64,000 bases of DNA, taken from Nibribacter ruber. GTDB lineage: Bacteria; Bacteroidota; Bacteroidia; Cytophagales; Hymenobacteraceae. The DNA lies in the NCBI RefSeq assembly GCF_009913235.1, contig NZ_CP047897.1, positions 4,091,001 through 4,155,000 on the forward strand, in the 5' to 3' direction. Every line of letters starts with the position of its first letter. Position 1 is the stretch's first letter. The notes beneath the pieces were generated by a model. That model had not been told where the DNA came from and ran no database searches. It worked only from the letters and a program-made list of their open reading frames with translations. The position numbers and the translations under genes are program-made. Positions 33,643 to 41,205 of this stretch are shown here, piece after piece.

Positions 33643-35421
33643 ATGAGCCATAAAGAAAGAGTAGCCGGCATACGGCAGCAGATGCGCGAACAGGGAGTGA
33701 GCGCGTACATCATCCCTTCGGCAGACCCGCACATAAGTGAATACGTACCAGATCATTACAAATGCATTGCCTTCGCCTCGGGCTTTACGGGTTCTGCGGG
33801 TACGCTGGTCATCACTCAGGACTTTGCCGGTCTCTGGACCGATGCCCGCTATTTTGAGCAGGCCGAGGAGCAGTTAGCCAACTCGGGCTTTGAACTGGTG
33901 AAACTGAAAGTGCAGCACGCCCCAGAGTATATCCAGTGGCTGGCCAGCCGCCTTAAAAGCGGGGAAACCGTTGCGTTTGACGGCCGGCTGATGTCTTTGC
34001 TTCTGGCGCAACTGCTGCAACAGCAACTGGGCACCAGAGGCATTCAGCTGGCAAGCACCCAGGATTTTCTGGATGAGATCTGGGCCGATAGACCCGCCCT
34101 GCCCACGGCGCCGGCTTACCTGTTGGATGAAAACATCACCGGCAAGGCCCTGGAAGAAAAACTGCAGGAAGTGCGCGCCGCCCTGCAACAAGCCAACGCC
34201 GACTATCACCTCATTTCGTCTCTGGATGATATTGCCTGGCTCTTTAACCTGCGCGGCAGCGATGTGAAAGCCAATCCCGTGGTGCTGAGTTTTGCCATCA
34301 TCAGTGCCCAGAGTGTGACCCTTTTCATTGAGGAAAGTAAACTTAGCCAAGAAAGCAAAGCCCGTTTAGAAAAGGCCGGTGTTACGCTTCAGGCGTATGA
34401 GGCCGTGTCGCAGGCCTTGAATGGGTTGCCCGCTGCCAAGACCATTTTCCTGGACCCCAAGCGCACCTGCCAGACCATGTTTGAGCAATTGCCCGCCCAG
34501 ATGCCCGTAGTGCAGGACACTAATCCGTCTACCGTGCTCAAAGCGGTAAAGAACGAGGTAGAGGCACAGCACACCAGAACCACCATGATCAAAGACGGCG
34601 TGGCCCTGACGCGTTTCTTTAAATGGCTGGAAGAAAACCTGGAGAAGGAAGAAATTACCGAAATGTCCCTAGCCGATCAGTTGCGCGCCTTCAGAGCAGA
34701 GCAGGACGGTTTTGTGGGCGAAAGCTTTGACACCATTGCCGGCTACCGTGAGCACGGCGCTTTGCCGCATTACAAAGCCACCCCAGAAAGCGACGTAGCC
34801 TTAAAAGCCGAAGGGTTGTTTTTGCTAGACTCAGGTGGGCAGTACCAGACCGGCACCACAGACATTACGCGCGTCATCTCCCTGGGCAACCTCACCGAAG
34901 AGGAAAAAACGGACTATACGCTGGTCTTGAAAGGCATGATTGACGGCTCCACGGCCCGCTTCCCGAAGGGCACACGCGGTTACCAGATTGACGCCATCAC
35001 CCGCAAGCCGCTTTGGGACCACGCCCGCAACTACGGCCACGGTACCGGCCACGGCGTTGGCTTCTTCCTGAACGTGCACGAAGGACCGCATGTCTTCAAC
35101 CCTACGCCCACGCCCATTGACATAGAACTGGGCATGATTACCTCAGTGGAGCCTGGCATTTACCGCCCCGGCCGCTATGGTATTCGCATTGAAAATTTGG
35201 TCTTGACCATTACCGATGAAGTAAACGAGTTTGCCGAATTCTACACCTTTGAGACCTTGACCCAGTTCCTGATTGACACGGCCCCCGTAGACAAAAACCT
35301 CCTAGAACCGCACCAAGTTGAATGGCTCAACCGCTACAACCAAGGCGTGGTAGAGAAACTAGGCCCGCATTTGAGCGCTGAGGAACTGGCTTGGCTGAAG
35401 GAAAAAGCGAAGGCTATATAA
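33643..35421 (+). CDS. pepP: Xaa-Pro aminopeptidase (M24B)
   Basis: A 592-residue aminopeptidase P that releases the first residue from peptides with proline second. Two creatinase-type N-terminal domains (about 1-300) precede the pita-bread catalytic domain. Metal ligands are visible in LLDSGGQYQTGTTDITR (two Asp), GHGTGHGVGFFLNVHEGP (His), TSVEPGIYRPG (Glu) and GIRIENLVL (Glu). The length and the three-domain layout match the long eukaryote-like form common in Bacteroidota. No signal peptide, so it acts in the cytoplasm. A terminator abutting a palindromic repeat follows. The gene symbol follows common annotation of the family. Confidence 0.93.
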   Translation: MSHKERVAGIRQQMREQGVSAYIIPSADPHISEYVPDHYKCIAFASGFTGSAGTLVITQDFAGLWTDARYFEQAEEQLANSGFELVKLKVQHAPEYIQWLASRLKSGETVAFDGRLMSLLLAQLLQQQLGTRGIQLASTQDFLDEIWADRPALPTAPAYLLDENITGKALEEKLQEVRAALQQANADYHLISSLDDIAWLFNLRGSDVKANPVVLSFAIISAQSVTLFIEESKLSQESKARLEKAGVTLQAYEAVSQALNGLPAAKTIFLDPKRTCQTMFEQLPAQMPVVQDTNPSTVLKAVKNEVEAQHTRTTMIKDGVALTRFFKWLEENLEKEEITEMSLADQLRAFRAEQDGFVGESFDTIAGYREHGALPHYKATPESDVALKAEGLFLLDSGGQYQTGTTDITRVISLGNLTEEEKTDYTLVLKGMIDGSTARFPKGTRGYQIDAITRKPLWDHARNYGHGTGHGVGFFLNVHEGPHVFNPTPTPIDIELGMITSVEPGIYRPGRYGIRIENLVLTITDEVNEFAEFYTFETLTQFLIDTAPVDKNLLEPHQVEWLNRYNQGVVEKLGPHLSAEELAWLKEKAKAI

Positions 35422-35436
35422 TTTCATAAATACTTT

Positions 35437-35470
35437 AAAAAAGAGCGTCAGGTATCCTGATGCTCTTTTT
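35437..35470 (+). terminator. Intrinsic terminator after aminopeptidase P gene
   Basis: A 13-bp stem AAAGAGCGTCAGG / CCTGATGCTCTTT with a single mismatch and 3-nt loop, then TTTTT; a palindromic repeat begins at the next base. Confidence 0.88.
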
Positions 35471-35507
35471 CATTTTTGGCTTATTTTCTAGAGAATAGAC
35501 TAAAACG
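35471..35507. repeat. Palindromic repeat, copy 10 (degenerate)
   Basis: Left half CATTTTTGGCTTATTTTC, right half TAGACTAAAACG. At 37 bp it is the only copy not 38 bp long and the most decayed. Confidence 0.6.
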
Positions 35508-35595
35508 AAAGTCTAAGAAAAAATATAGTTGTCAATTTTTCGGTTGTGGCGGGGTGATGGAAGCGCTTGATTTGTGGTATAAACCATGTAACGCT

Positions 35596-36363
35596 ATGAA
35601 CCACTACACCACCTTCTTACAGCTTCATCAACAAGCAGCACCGTTCCTGTTGGGCAACGCCTGGAACGCATCTAGTGCGCAGGCCTTGGAGAAAGCCGGC
35701 TACAAGGCCTTAGGTACCTCCAGCGCCGCTATCGCCCATTCCCTGGGTTATCATGATGGGGAGCAGATGCCCTTTTCTGAATTGGTTTTTATGGTGTCCA
35801 GAATAGTGCAGAGCGTGAACCTGCCGGTATCTGTAGACATTGAAACCGGCTACGCAGACACGCCAGACGAGATTGCCGACAACATACAGCAACTGTCCCA
35901 CTTGGGCGTGGTGGGCATCAACTTAGAAGATTCTACCGTGGTAGGCGCCAGAACCCTACAGCCGGCAGAGAGCTTCGCGCAGAAAGTGAAGCGGGTAAAA
36001 TACCTTCTCACAGAAAAGCGGGTACTCGTCTTTTTGAACATCAGGACAGATGCGTTTTTGCTGGGCCATGAAGATGCTCTAAGGGAGACCCTCTACCGGA
36101 TTAACCTGTACCACGCCGCCGGCGCCGATGGGATCTTTGTCCCCGGGCTGGTGCACGCAGAGGACATTCTTCAGGTCACGGCTTCTACTGCATTGCCCGT
36201 CAATGTGATGAGTCTGCCGGCCCTGGCATCTTTTGAGGAGTTGCAGGCGTGCGGCGTGAAGCGGGTGAGCATGGGCAACTTCGGGCACCAGGCGGTGTAC
36301 CGCCAGATGGAGAATCAGATGCAGATGATTAATACCTCCAAGTCTTTCTCATCTTTGTATTGA
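35596..36363 (+). CDS. Isocitrate lyase / PEP mutase family protein
   Basis: A 255-residue TIM-barrel enzyme of the PEP mutase / isocitrate lyase superfamily, from the ATG at 35596. A longer frame from 35476 would translate the palindromic repeat and is rejected. Typical blocks are GNAWNASSAQALEKAGYKA, LPVSVDIETGYAD with metal-binding Asp and Glu, and GINLEDSTV. The KKCGH catalytic loop of isocitrate lyase is absent, so it is more like carboxyphosphonoenolpyruvate mutase or oxaloacetate hydrolase-type enzymes; the reaction is not certain. Ada follows after a single base, so the two are probably one transcript. Confidence 0.88.
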   Translation: MNHYTTFLQLHQQAAPFLLGNAWNASSAQALEKAGYKALGTSSAAIAHSLGYHDGEQMPFSELVFMVSRIVQSVNLPVSVDIETGYADTPDEIADNIQQLSHLGVVGINLEDSTVVGARTLQPAESFAQKVKRVKYLLTEKRVLVFLNIRTDAFLLGHEDALRETLYRINLYHAAGADGIFVPGLVHAEDILQVTASTALPVNVMSLPALASFEELQACGVKRVSMGNFGHQAVYRQMENQMQMINTSKSFSSLY

Positions 36364-36364
36364 T

Positions 36365-37459
36365 ATGGAAACCGCGCTTCAACCTACCCCAGACGAAATC
36401 TTCTACCAGGCCCTGGTGGCCAAGGACGTTAGTTATGAAGGAACGTTCATTGCGGGTGTGAAAACCACGGGCATCTTCTGCCGGCCCACCTGCACGGCGC
36501 GCAAACCCAAACGCGAAAACGTGGAATTCTTCAAGACCACCAAAGAGGCCATCTTGCACGGGTACCGTCCTTGTAAAGTGTGCTCCCCACTGGAGAAGAT
36601 GGGGGAGACGCCCGGGTACATTCAGGAGATTCTGCAGGAAATCAGCCGGGACCCTTCCGTCAAGTTCAAAGACTGGGATTTGGAGCAACGGGGCATTGAG
36701 CCCAGCAAAATAAGGCGTTGGTTTTTAAAGAATCATGGCATCACGTTTCACGCGTACCAACGTATGTGTCGCATCAACTCGGCATTCAAGAAGATACAGA
36801 GCGGAGAGGCGGTGACGGCTGTGGCGTTTGACTCGGGGTATGATTCCTTGAGCGGTTTTACAGATTCTTTCAAGTCTATCTTTGGCGTGGCCCCTTCACT
36901 CAGTAAAGAACAGCGCATTATTCACCTCACCCGCTTGCAGACGCCTTTGGGTACCATGTATGCCAGCGCCGTAGAAGAAGGCATTTGCTTGCTGGAGTTT
37001 ACTGACCGCCGTATGCTGGAGACGGAATTCAAGGCGTTGACTAAACTGTTAAACGGCACCATCGTGCAAGGCGATAGTCCTTATTTTGCGCAACTGAATC
37101 ATGAACTGGAAGAGTACTTCGCTGGCCAACGCAAGACCTTTACCGTTCCTTTGTATTCACCGGGCACGCCGTTCCAACAGCAGGTATGGCAGGTGTTGCA
37201 AGAAATTCCCTATGGTACCACGCGCTCGTATAAACAGCAGTCCATCGCCTTGAACAATCTGGGTGCCATCAGGGCAGTGGCGCAAGCCAATGGCATGAAC
37301 CGCATTTCCATCTTAATCCCCTGTCATCGCGTCATTGGCGAAGACGGCAGCCTGACGGGCTACGGCGGCGGCTTGTGGCGCAAGAAATGGCTGTTGGACC
37401 TGGAACGCGAGCATACCCCAGTTGAAGTAAAAGCAGGTCAGCAAGTGGCGTTGTTTTAA
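36365..37459 (+). CDS. ada: Ada: methyl-sensing activator and O6-methylguanine-DNA methyltransferase
   Basis: A 364-residue bifunctional protein of the adaptive response to alkylation. The N-terminal zinc domain has C39, C43 (FCRPTCTARKP), C70 and C73 (YRPCKVCSP); in the family one of these accepts a methyl group from DNA phosphates. An AraC-type helix-turn-helix follows (about 95-185). The C-terminal methyltransferase has the PCHR motif with acceptor C320 and the GLWRKKWLLDLE tail. All key residues are present and the length is normal. It starts one base after the PEP-mutase-like gene, an unusual partner. It likely activates its own operon after alkylation damage. Confidence 0.96.
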   Translation: METALQPTPDEIFYQALVAKDVSYEGTFIAGVKTTGIFCRPTCTARKPKRENVEFFKTTKEAILHGYRPCKVCSPLEKMGETPGYIQEILQEISRDPSVKFKDWDLEQRGIEPSKIRRWFLKNHGITFHAYQRMCRINSAFKKIQSGEAVTAVAFDSGYDSLSGFTDSFKSIFGVAPSLSKEQRIIHLTRLQTPLGTMYASAVEEGICLLEFTDRRMLETEFKALTKLLNGTIVQGDSPYFAQLNHELEEYFAGQRKTFTVPLYSPGTPFQQQVWQVLQEIPYGTTRSYKQQSIALNNLGAIRAVAQANGMNRISILIPCHRVIGEDGSLTGYGGGLWRKKWLLDLEREHTPVEVKAGQQVALF

Positions 37460-37476
37460 ATCTCGATACTAATAAA

Positions 37477-37617
37477 GTTTACCACTCGCTCGCGTTCCGC
37501 GAGTGTGAGTTATGGGAGACGTCCTGTCGCTAGGCAAGTAGCAAAGTGACCAAGTCAAATTATAGCGGCCAGAGGCCAATCGTACTTTACACACGCGGGA
37601 CGCGAGCGAATGTAAAC
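37477..37617. repeat. MITE-like element with terminal inverted repeats
   Basis: Arms at 37477-37501 and 37594-37617 are inverted copies, about 22 of 24 positions matching with one extra base in the left arm. Each begins GTTTAC at the outer end and includes CGCTCGCG. The inside (about 90 bp) has no reading frame. It lies between the ada stop and the next terminator. No target-site duplication is obvious, so the label MITE-like is tentative. Confidence 0.6.
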
Positions 37618-37660
37618 GGATCGGGCTGACTCTTGCAGAGAGTCAGCCCGATCCGTTTTT
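37618..37660 (+). terminator. Strong hairpin terminator abutting a palindromic repeat
   Basis: A 16-bp perfect stem, GGATCGGGCTGACTCT on the left, with a 5-nt loop; the T-tract is the TTTTT of repeat copy 11. It would stop transcription from ada. Confidence 0.85.
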
Positions 37661-37691
37661 GGCTTATTTTCAGCAAAAGAGGCTAAAAACG
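37654..37691. repeat. 38-bp palindromic repeat, copy 11
   Basis: Left half CGTTTTTGGCTTATTTTC, right half AAAAGAGGCTAAAAACG. It lies 6 bp after the stop of the minus-strand M28 gene and shares bases with the terminator before it. Confidence 0.82.
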
Positions 37692-37697
37692 ATTTGT

Positions 37698-39380
37698 TTA
37701 CTTCTTCGGCATGTATTTGTCACGCACAGCTTTGAACTCAGAACCGGCTTTCCACTGGGGCCATTCATTGGAGAAGGCCAGGCGTCTGCCCAACTGGTAC
37801 AAGAGTTGTAAGTCTGCCACGGCGCCGTCCATCTTGAAAGCCTCATTCACTTGGTCGTTGGGTTTGTGGTAGATGTTGGCGGTGAAGTCTTCCAGTAGTT
37901 TCTTGCCCTTCTCTTTTCCTAGGGCAATATGGTCGGTGCCCATGCCGGTGAACAAGGCCGGTACGCCGGTTCTGGCGAAGTTGAAATGGTCAGAACGGTA
38001 GTACAAGCCAGCCTCGGGTTTAGGATCCCGGGCAATGTAGCGGCCTGCTTTCTTGGCTTCTTCGGCTAGCATTTCTTCCAACTCAGACTGACCCATGCCT
38101 ATGAGCACAATGTCTTTTGTAGCCCCAAACGGATTGAGCATGTCCATGTTCAAATTGGCCACGGTTTTCTCTTTGGCAAACACCGGGTTGTCTGCATAGT
38201 GCGCAGAACCCAACAACCCTTGCTCCTCGGCGGTTACTGATAAAAATACCACCGTTCTGCCTGGCTTTTGCCCGCTAGCTTTAAATGCTTTGGCCACAGC
38301 TAACAGACCGGCGGTACCGCTGGCGTTGTCGGCGGCGCCATTGTAGATGCTGTCGTTCTGGTCGTTTTTCTTGCCAATGCCCAAATGGTCCCAGTGCGCC
38401 GAGTAAACGATGGCCTCCTCTGGACGTTTCTCGCCCGTAATCTTGGCGATGAAGTTGTACGATTTGTCATACTTGGTCTTGGCTTGTAGAGAGGTGCTCA
38501 CGGTCAAACCCAAAGTCCCGCCCTTGAAACTCGGCTTGGCCGCGCGGGTCAGTTCGGCTTGGTAGTTTTTGCCGGCGGCGGCAAATAGCTTTTCAGCGAC
38601 TGGCGTGGTAATCCAGCCTTCCATGGCGTTGCGGTGCACGTCTTTGCCTTTGGGAGCGAGGTAGAATTTGGAGGTGTTCCAGTTGTTCTGCACGATCTTG
38701 AAACCGTAGCCGGCAGGTTCATCAGCGTGAACAATCAAACAGCCTTTGGCTCCCTGGCGGGCGGCTTCTTCTAATTTATAAGTCCAGCGGCCGTAGTAGG
38801 TCATGGTCTTGCCTTTGAAGAAGGTGGTGTCCTCAGAGTAGAAGCCCGGGTCACTCACGATTACCACGGCAATCTTGTCTTTCACATCCAGCCCAGCGTA
38901 GTCGTTCCACTTGTATTCTGGCGCCACAATCCCGAAGCCCGCAAACACCAACTCGGCGTCCTTGATGGTTACGTTCTCATCTGTGCGCCTAGCCCAGATC
39001 GCGTAGTCTTCCAGCCCTTTCAAGGTCATTGTCTGTTTGCCCTTCACGGTCATGGTAGGCGCGGCGGTAGACGTGATTTCCACCATGGGTACTTCCTGCA
39101 GGAAGCTGTTGCCGTTGCCCGGTTCCAGGCCCAGCGCTTTGGCTTCTTTCTCCAGATAGGCCAGGGTTTTCTTCTCTCCAGAGGTGAACGGCTTGCGGCC
39201 TTCCATCTCATCAGCGGCAATGGCGGTCACGTAGGTTTTGTAACTGTCCAGGGTGACTTCTGCGCCTGTTGCTTCAGCAGTAGCGGTAGTAGTGGTGGAA
39301 TTTTTAGAGCCTCCAGATTGGCAGCCGGCCAAAAGACCGATGCTCAAGGGAATGGCCCAGAAATGCGTGCGTTTGAACAT
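37698..39380 (-). CDS. M28 family zinc peptidase with PA domain, lipoprotein
   Basis: A 560-residue lipoprotein (lipobox LLAGC, Cys about 20) followed by a Thr/Ser/Ala-rich linker. A protease-associated insert precedes or interrupts the M28 domain (GAKGCLIVHADEPAGYGF). The zinc ligands are in YSAHWDHLGIG, NGAADNASGTAGLL and SVTAEEQGLLGS, with NMDMLNPFG and YRSDHFNFA further on. It should cleave N-terminal residues from peptides outside the cytoplasm. It is longer than the M28 enzyme at 28003 and shares only the core motifs. A palindromic repeat lies on each side. Confidence 0.94.
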   Translation of the reverse strand: MFKRTHFWAIPLSIGLLAGCQSGGSKNSTTTTATAEATGAEVTLDSYKTYVTAIAADEMEGRKPFTSGEKKTLAYLEKEAKALGLEPGNGNSFLQEVPMVEITSTAAPTMTVKGKQTMTLKGLEDYAIWARRTDENVTIKDAELVFAGFGIVAPEYKWNDYAGLDVKDKIAVVIVSDPGFYSEDTTFFKGKTMTYYGRWTYKLEEAARQGAKGCLIVHADEPAGYGFKIVQNNWNTSKFYLAPKGKDVHRNAMEGWITTPVAEKLFAAAGKNYQAELTRAAKPSFKGGTLGLTVSTSLQAKTKYDKSYNFIAKITGEKRPEEAIVYSAHWDHLGIGKKNDQNDSIYNGAADNASGTAGLLAVAKAFKASGQKPGRTVVFLSVTAEEQGLLGSAHYADNPVFAKEKTVANLNMDMLNPFGATKDIVLIGMGQSELEEMLAEEAKKAGRYIARDPKPEAGLYYRSDHFNFARTGVPALFTGMGTDHIALGKEKGKKLLEDFTANIYHKPNDQVNEAFKMDGAVADLQLLYQLGRRLAFSNEWPQWKAGSEFKAVRDKYMPKK

Positions 39381-39464
39381 AGTTTATTGGTTTGGTGAGG
39401 TTGGTTATGATGGGAAAATAAACATTAATCATCAGCCTAAAAACCTGCAATAGAAATGCGCTGC

Positions 39465-39502
39465 CGTTTTTGGTCCTTTTTCCAGGAAACAAGCCTAAAA
39501 CG
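39465..39502. repeat. 38-bp palindromic repeat, copy 12
   Basis: Left half CGTTTTTGGTCCTTTTTC, right half GGAAACAAGCCTAAAACG. Imperfect. It is between the SDR terminator and the M28 gene. Confidence 0.75.
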
Positions 39503-39530
39503 AAACCAATGCACGGAATAAATGGCAAAT

Positions 39531-39565
39531 AAAAAGGGCTTCCACCTTTAGGTGCAAGCCCTTTT
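39531..39565 (-). terminator. Intrinsic terminator after SDR gene
   Basis: Stem AAAAGGGCTT / AAGCCCTTTT continued by CACCT / AGGTG around a short loop. On the minus strand it ends in a U-tract. Confidence 0.85.
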
Positions 39566-39584
39566 GTATTAGAAAATTACCTTA

Positions 39585-40694
39585 TTAGTGAAGGGTATTC
39601 TGTACGTCTTGGTTGTTCAGGTACTCTCTATTGCCCAGGTTGCTTAGATTGTCCAAATCGCCACGGGTTTTAGCTGCGTTTACACCGTTCTTTTTGGAGT
39701 TGTTGTTCACCAGGGCAAGGACGGCGGCACCAGCAGCCAGGGCCAACACTCCGGTTTTCACGGGGTTGGTTTTGGCGCGGGTGTACAGGCTGGTTTTCAT
39801 GACATAGCCTTTGTGGTTGCCGCGTACATCGCCGTCTTTAGAAGGCTGGTGCAGAGAACCTCTTTTGTTGGTTGGTGCCTCATCTACTAACTGGGCATCA
39901 GACATCATTTTGGAGCTGATCCAATCCATCAGACCCGGGAAGCGTTTGTTCAGGGCGCTCATCATTTTGGCTCCGCCGCCTACCATGATATCCCGGAACG
40001 GATGCTCGGCGGCTTCTAAAATGGCGTTGGCTACTTCTTCTGGCGTATAAACCGGCGGCGGAAGGGTCAACGCTTTGTCTGTATAGTTCTTGGCGTGGTC
40101 TGGGTAGGGCGTGTCAATGCCGGCGGGTTTGATGAGCGTCACCGAGATAGGGGCTTTGTCTTCCATCAATTCAATGCGAAGGGCGTCTGTGAAGCCTTTC
40201 ACGGCGTGCTTGCTGGAGGCGTACATGCCCTGCAGCGGAATAGACACGTCAGACACCTCACTGCCCACGTTGATGATGGCGCCTCCTCTGCTTCTCAAAT
40301 GGCGGGCGGCGGCCAGCGAGCCATAGACTACGCCCCAAAAGTTAGTGTCAAACAGACGACGGTTGTCTTCATCGGTGACCTCGTCCAGGCGACCGTAAAT
40401 GGAAACCCCGGCATCGTTCACCCAGGTGTCAAACCCTCCGAACTCCCGCATGGCCACATCCACAATCCACTGCACCTCCTCTTGTCGGCCCACGTCTGCC
40501 ACACAGTGACGCGCCTCGCCGCCGGCATTTCTAATCTCCTGCTCAATCTGTTCCAGAGCCTCGCGGTTGCGGGCGGCCAACACTACTTTTGCTCCTTTTT
40601 TGGCCGCAGCCTTGGCCGTGGCTAACCCTATGCCGCTAGAAGCGCCTGTGATGACAATAACTTGATTCTTTAATGGCTTTAATGCAATTCCCAT
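39585..40694 (-). CDS. SDR oxidoreductase with C-terminal membrane segment
   Basis: A 369-residue SDR from the ATG at 40694, preferred over one at 40727 because MGIALKPLKNQVIVITG is the usual family start. TGASSGIGLATA is the NAD(P) loop, NDAGVS replaces the usual NNAG, and YASSKHAVKGF carries the catalytic Tyr and Lys. After about residue 265 there is a non-SDR tail with a basic region and a hydrophobic helix (TGVLALAAGAAVLALV), then a Asn/Leu/Asp-rich end. The tail probably fixes it to the membrane. Substrate unknown; related long SDRs occur with stress genes. Confidence 0.9.
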   Translation of the reverse strand: MGIALKPLKNQVIVITGASSGIGLATAKAAAKKGAKVVLAARNREALEQIEQEIRNAGGEARHCVADVGRQEEVQWIVDVAMREFGGFDTWVNDAGVSIYGRLDEVTDEDNRRLFDTNFWGVVYGSLAAARHLRSRGGAIINVGSEVSDVSIPLQGMYASSKHAVKGFTDALRIELMEDKAPISVTLIKPAGIDTPYPDHAKNYTDKALTLPPPVYTPEEVANAILEAAEHPFRDIMVGGGAKMMSALNKRFPGLMDWISSKMMSDAQLVDEAPTNKRGSLHQPSKDGDVRGNHKGYVMKTSLYTRAKTNPVKTGVLALAAGAAVLALVNNNSKKNGVNAAKTRGDLDNLSNLGNREYLNNQDVQNTLH

Positions 40695-40937
40695 ACTTCT
40701 AAAATTAAATGAGTTACTCAAATTCAAGTGTTTACCTCATTTCTTACGGGGTCGAATTTCAATTGATACACAAAAAATGCAAGCCTCACTAAGTTAATTA
40801 GATGCCATTTAGCCTATATAGCAAGTCAGTTTTTTTCGAAATAGAGGCTTGTAGGTCAGAGAAAAGTGGGGTAAAACAAATTTATGGACCACGGCGTAAG
40901 CGCCCACTTGTGTCCACACGCATTGTTCATTTCTCCT

Positions 40938-41016
40938 CCTTGGCCCGTCCCCTGACAGGCCAAACCAATGGCACTTGAACCGTTGAATCGTTATCCTGTC
41001 GGGGGACAGGCCAAGG
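40938..41016. repeat. 22-bp inverted repeat with 35-bp loop
   Basis: Arms 40938-40959 and 40995-41016 match at 20 of 22 positions as inverted copies; the core reads CCTTGGCC and TGTC. It has no T-tract and is not a simple terminator. It could be a remnant of a mobile or RNA element. Confidence 0.6.
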
Positions 41017-41120
41017 GGGGAATAGTTGCAAAATCTACATGGCGCGAGCGTCTACTAATTCTCAAGCTTATTTAATGTGTGAGGAAACAAGCAACAGACT
41101 CGCGCAAGCTAGTACCAAAC

Positions 41121-41153
41121 AAAAAGGCGCTCCCGAAGTAGAAGCGCCTTTTT
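41121..41153 (-). terminator. Intrinsic terminator after DPP IV gene
   Basis: An 11-bp stem AAAAAGGCGCT / AGCGCCTTTTT; symmetrical A- and T-tracts allow action on either strand, but the gene that needs it is the minus-strand DPP IV. Confidence 0.85.
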
Positions 41154-41164
41154 CTAAATTATTC

Positions 41165-41202
41165 CATTTTTGGCCTGTTTTCCAGAAAAGAGGCTAAAAA
41201 CG
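41165..41202. repeat. 38-bp palindromic repeat, copy 13
   Basis: Left half CATTTTTGGCCTGTTTTC, right half AAAAGAGGCTAAAAACG. It ends 3 bp before the DPP IV stop codon. Confidence 0.85.
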
Positions 41203-41205
41203 AGG

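Larger units (their letters stand above)
40695..41205. other. Intergenic region with inverted repeat
   Basis: No gene is supported. It contains an AT-rich promoter-like part next to the SDR start, an inverted repeat (40938-41016), a terminator (41121-41153) and one palindromic repeat. The stretch 41041-41115 has no feature I can name. Confidence 0.6.

Noticed and set aside
35476-35595. Upstream extension of the PEP-mutase-like protein
   Set aside because: It would translate repeat copy 10 and an AT-rich spacer; the ATG at 35596 fits the fold.
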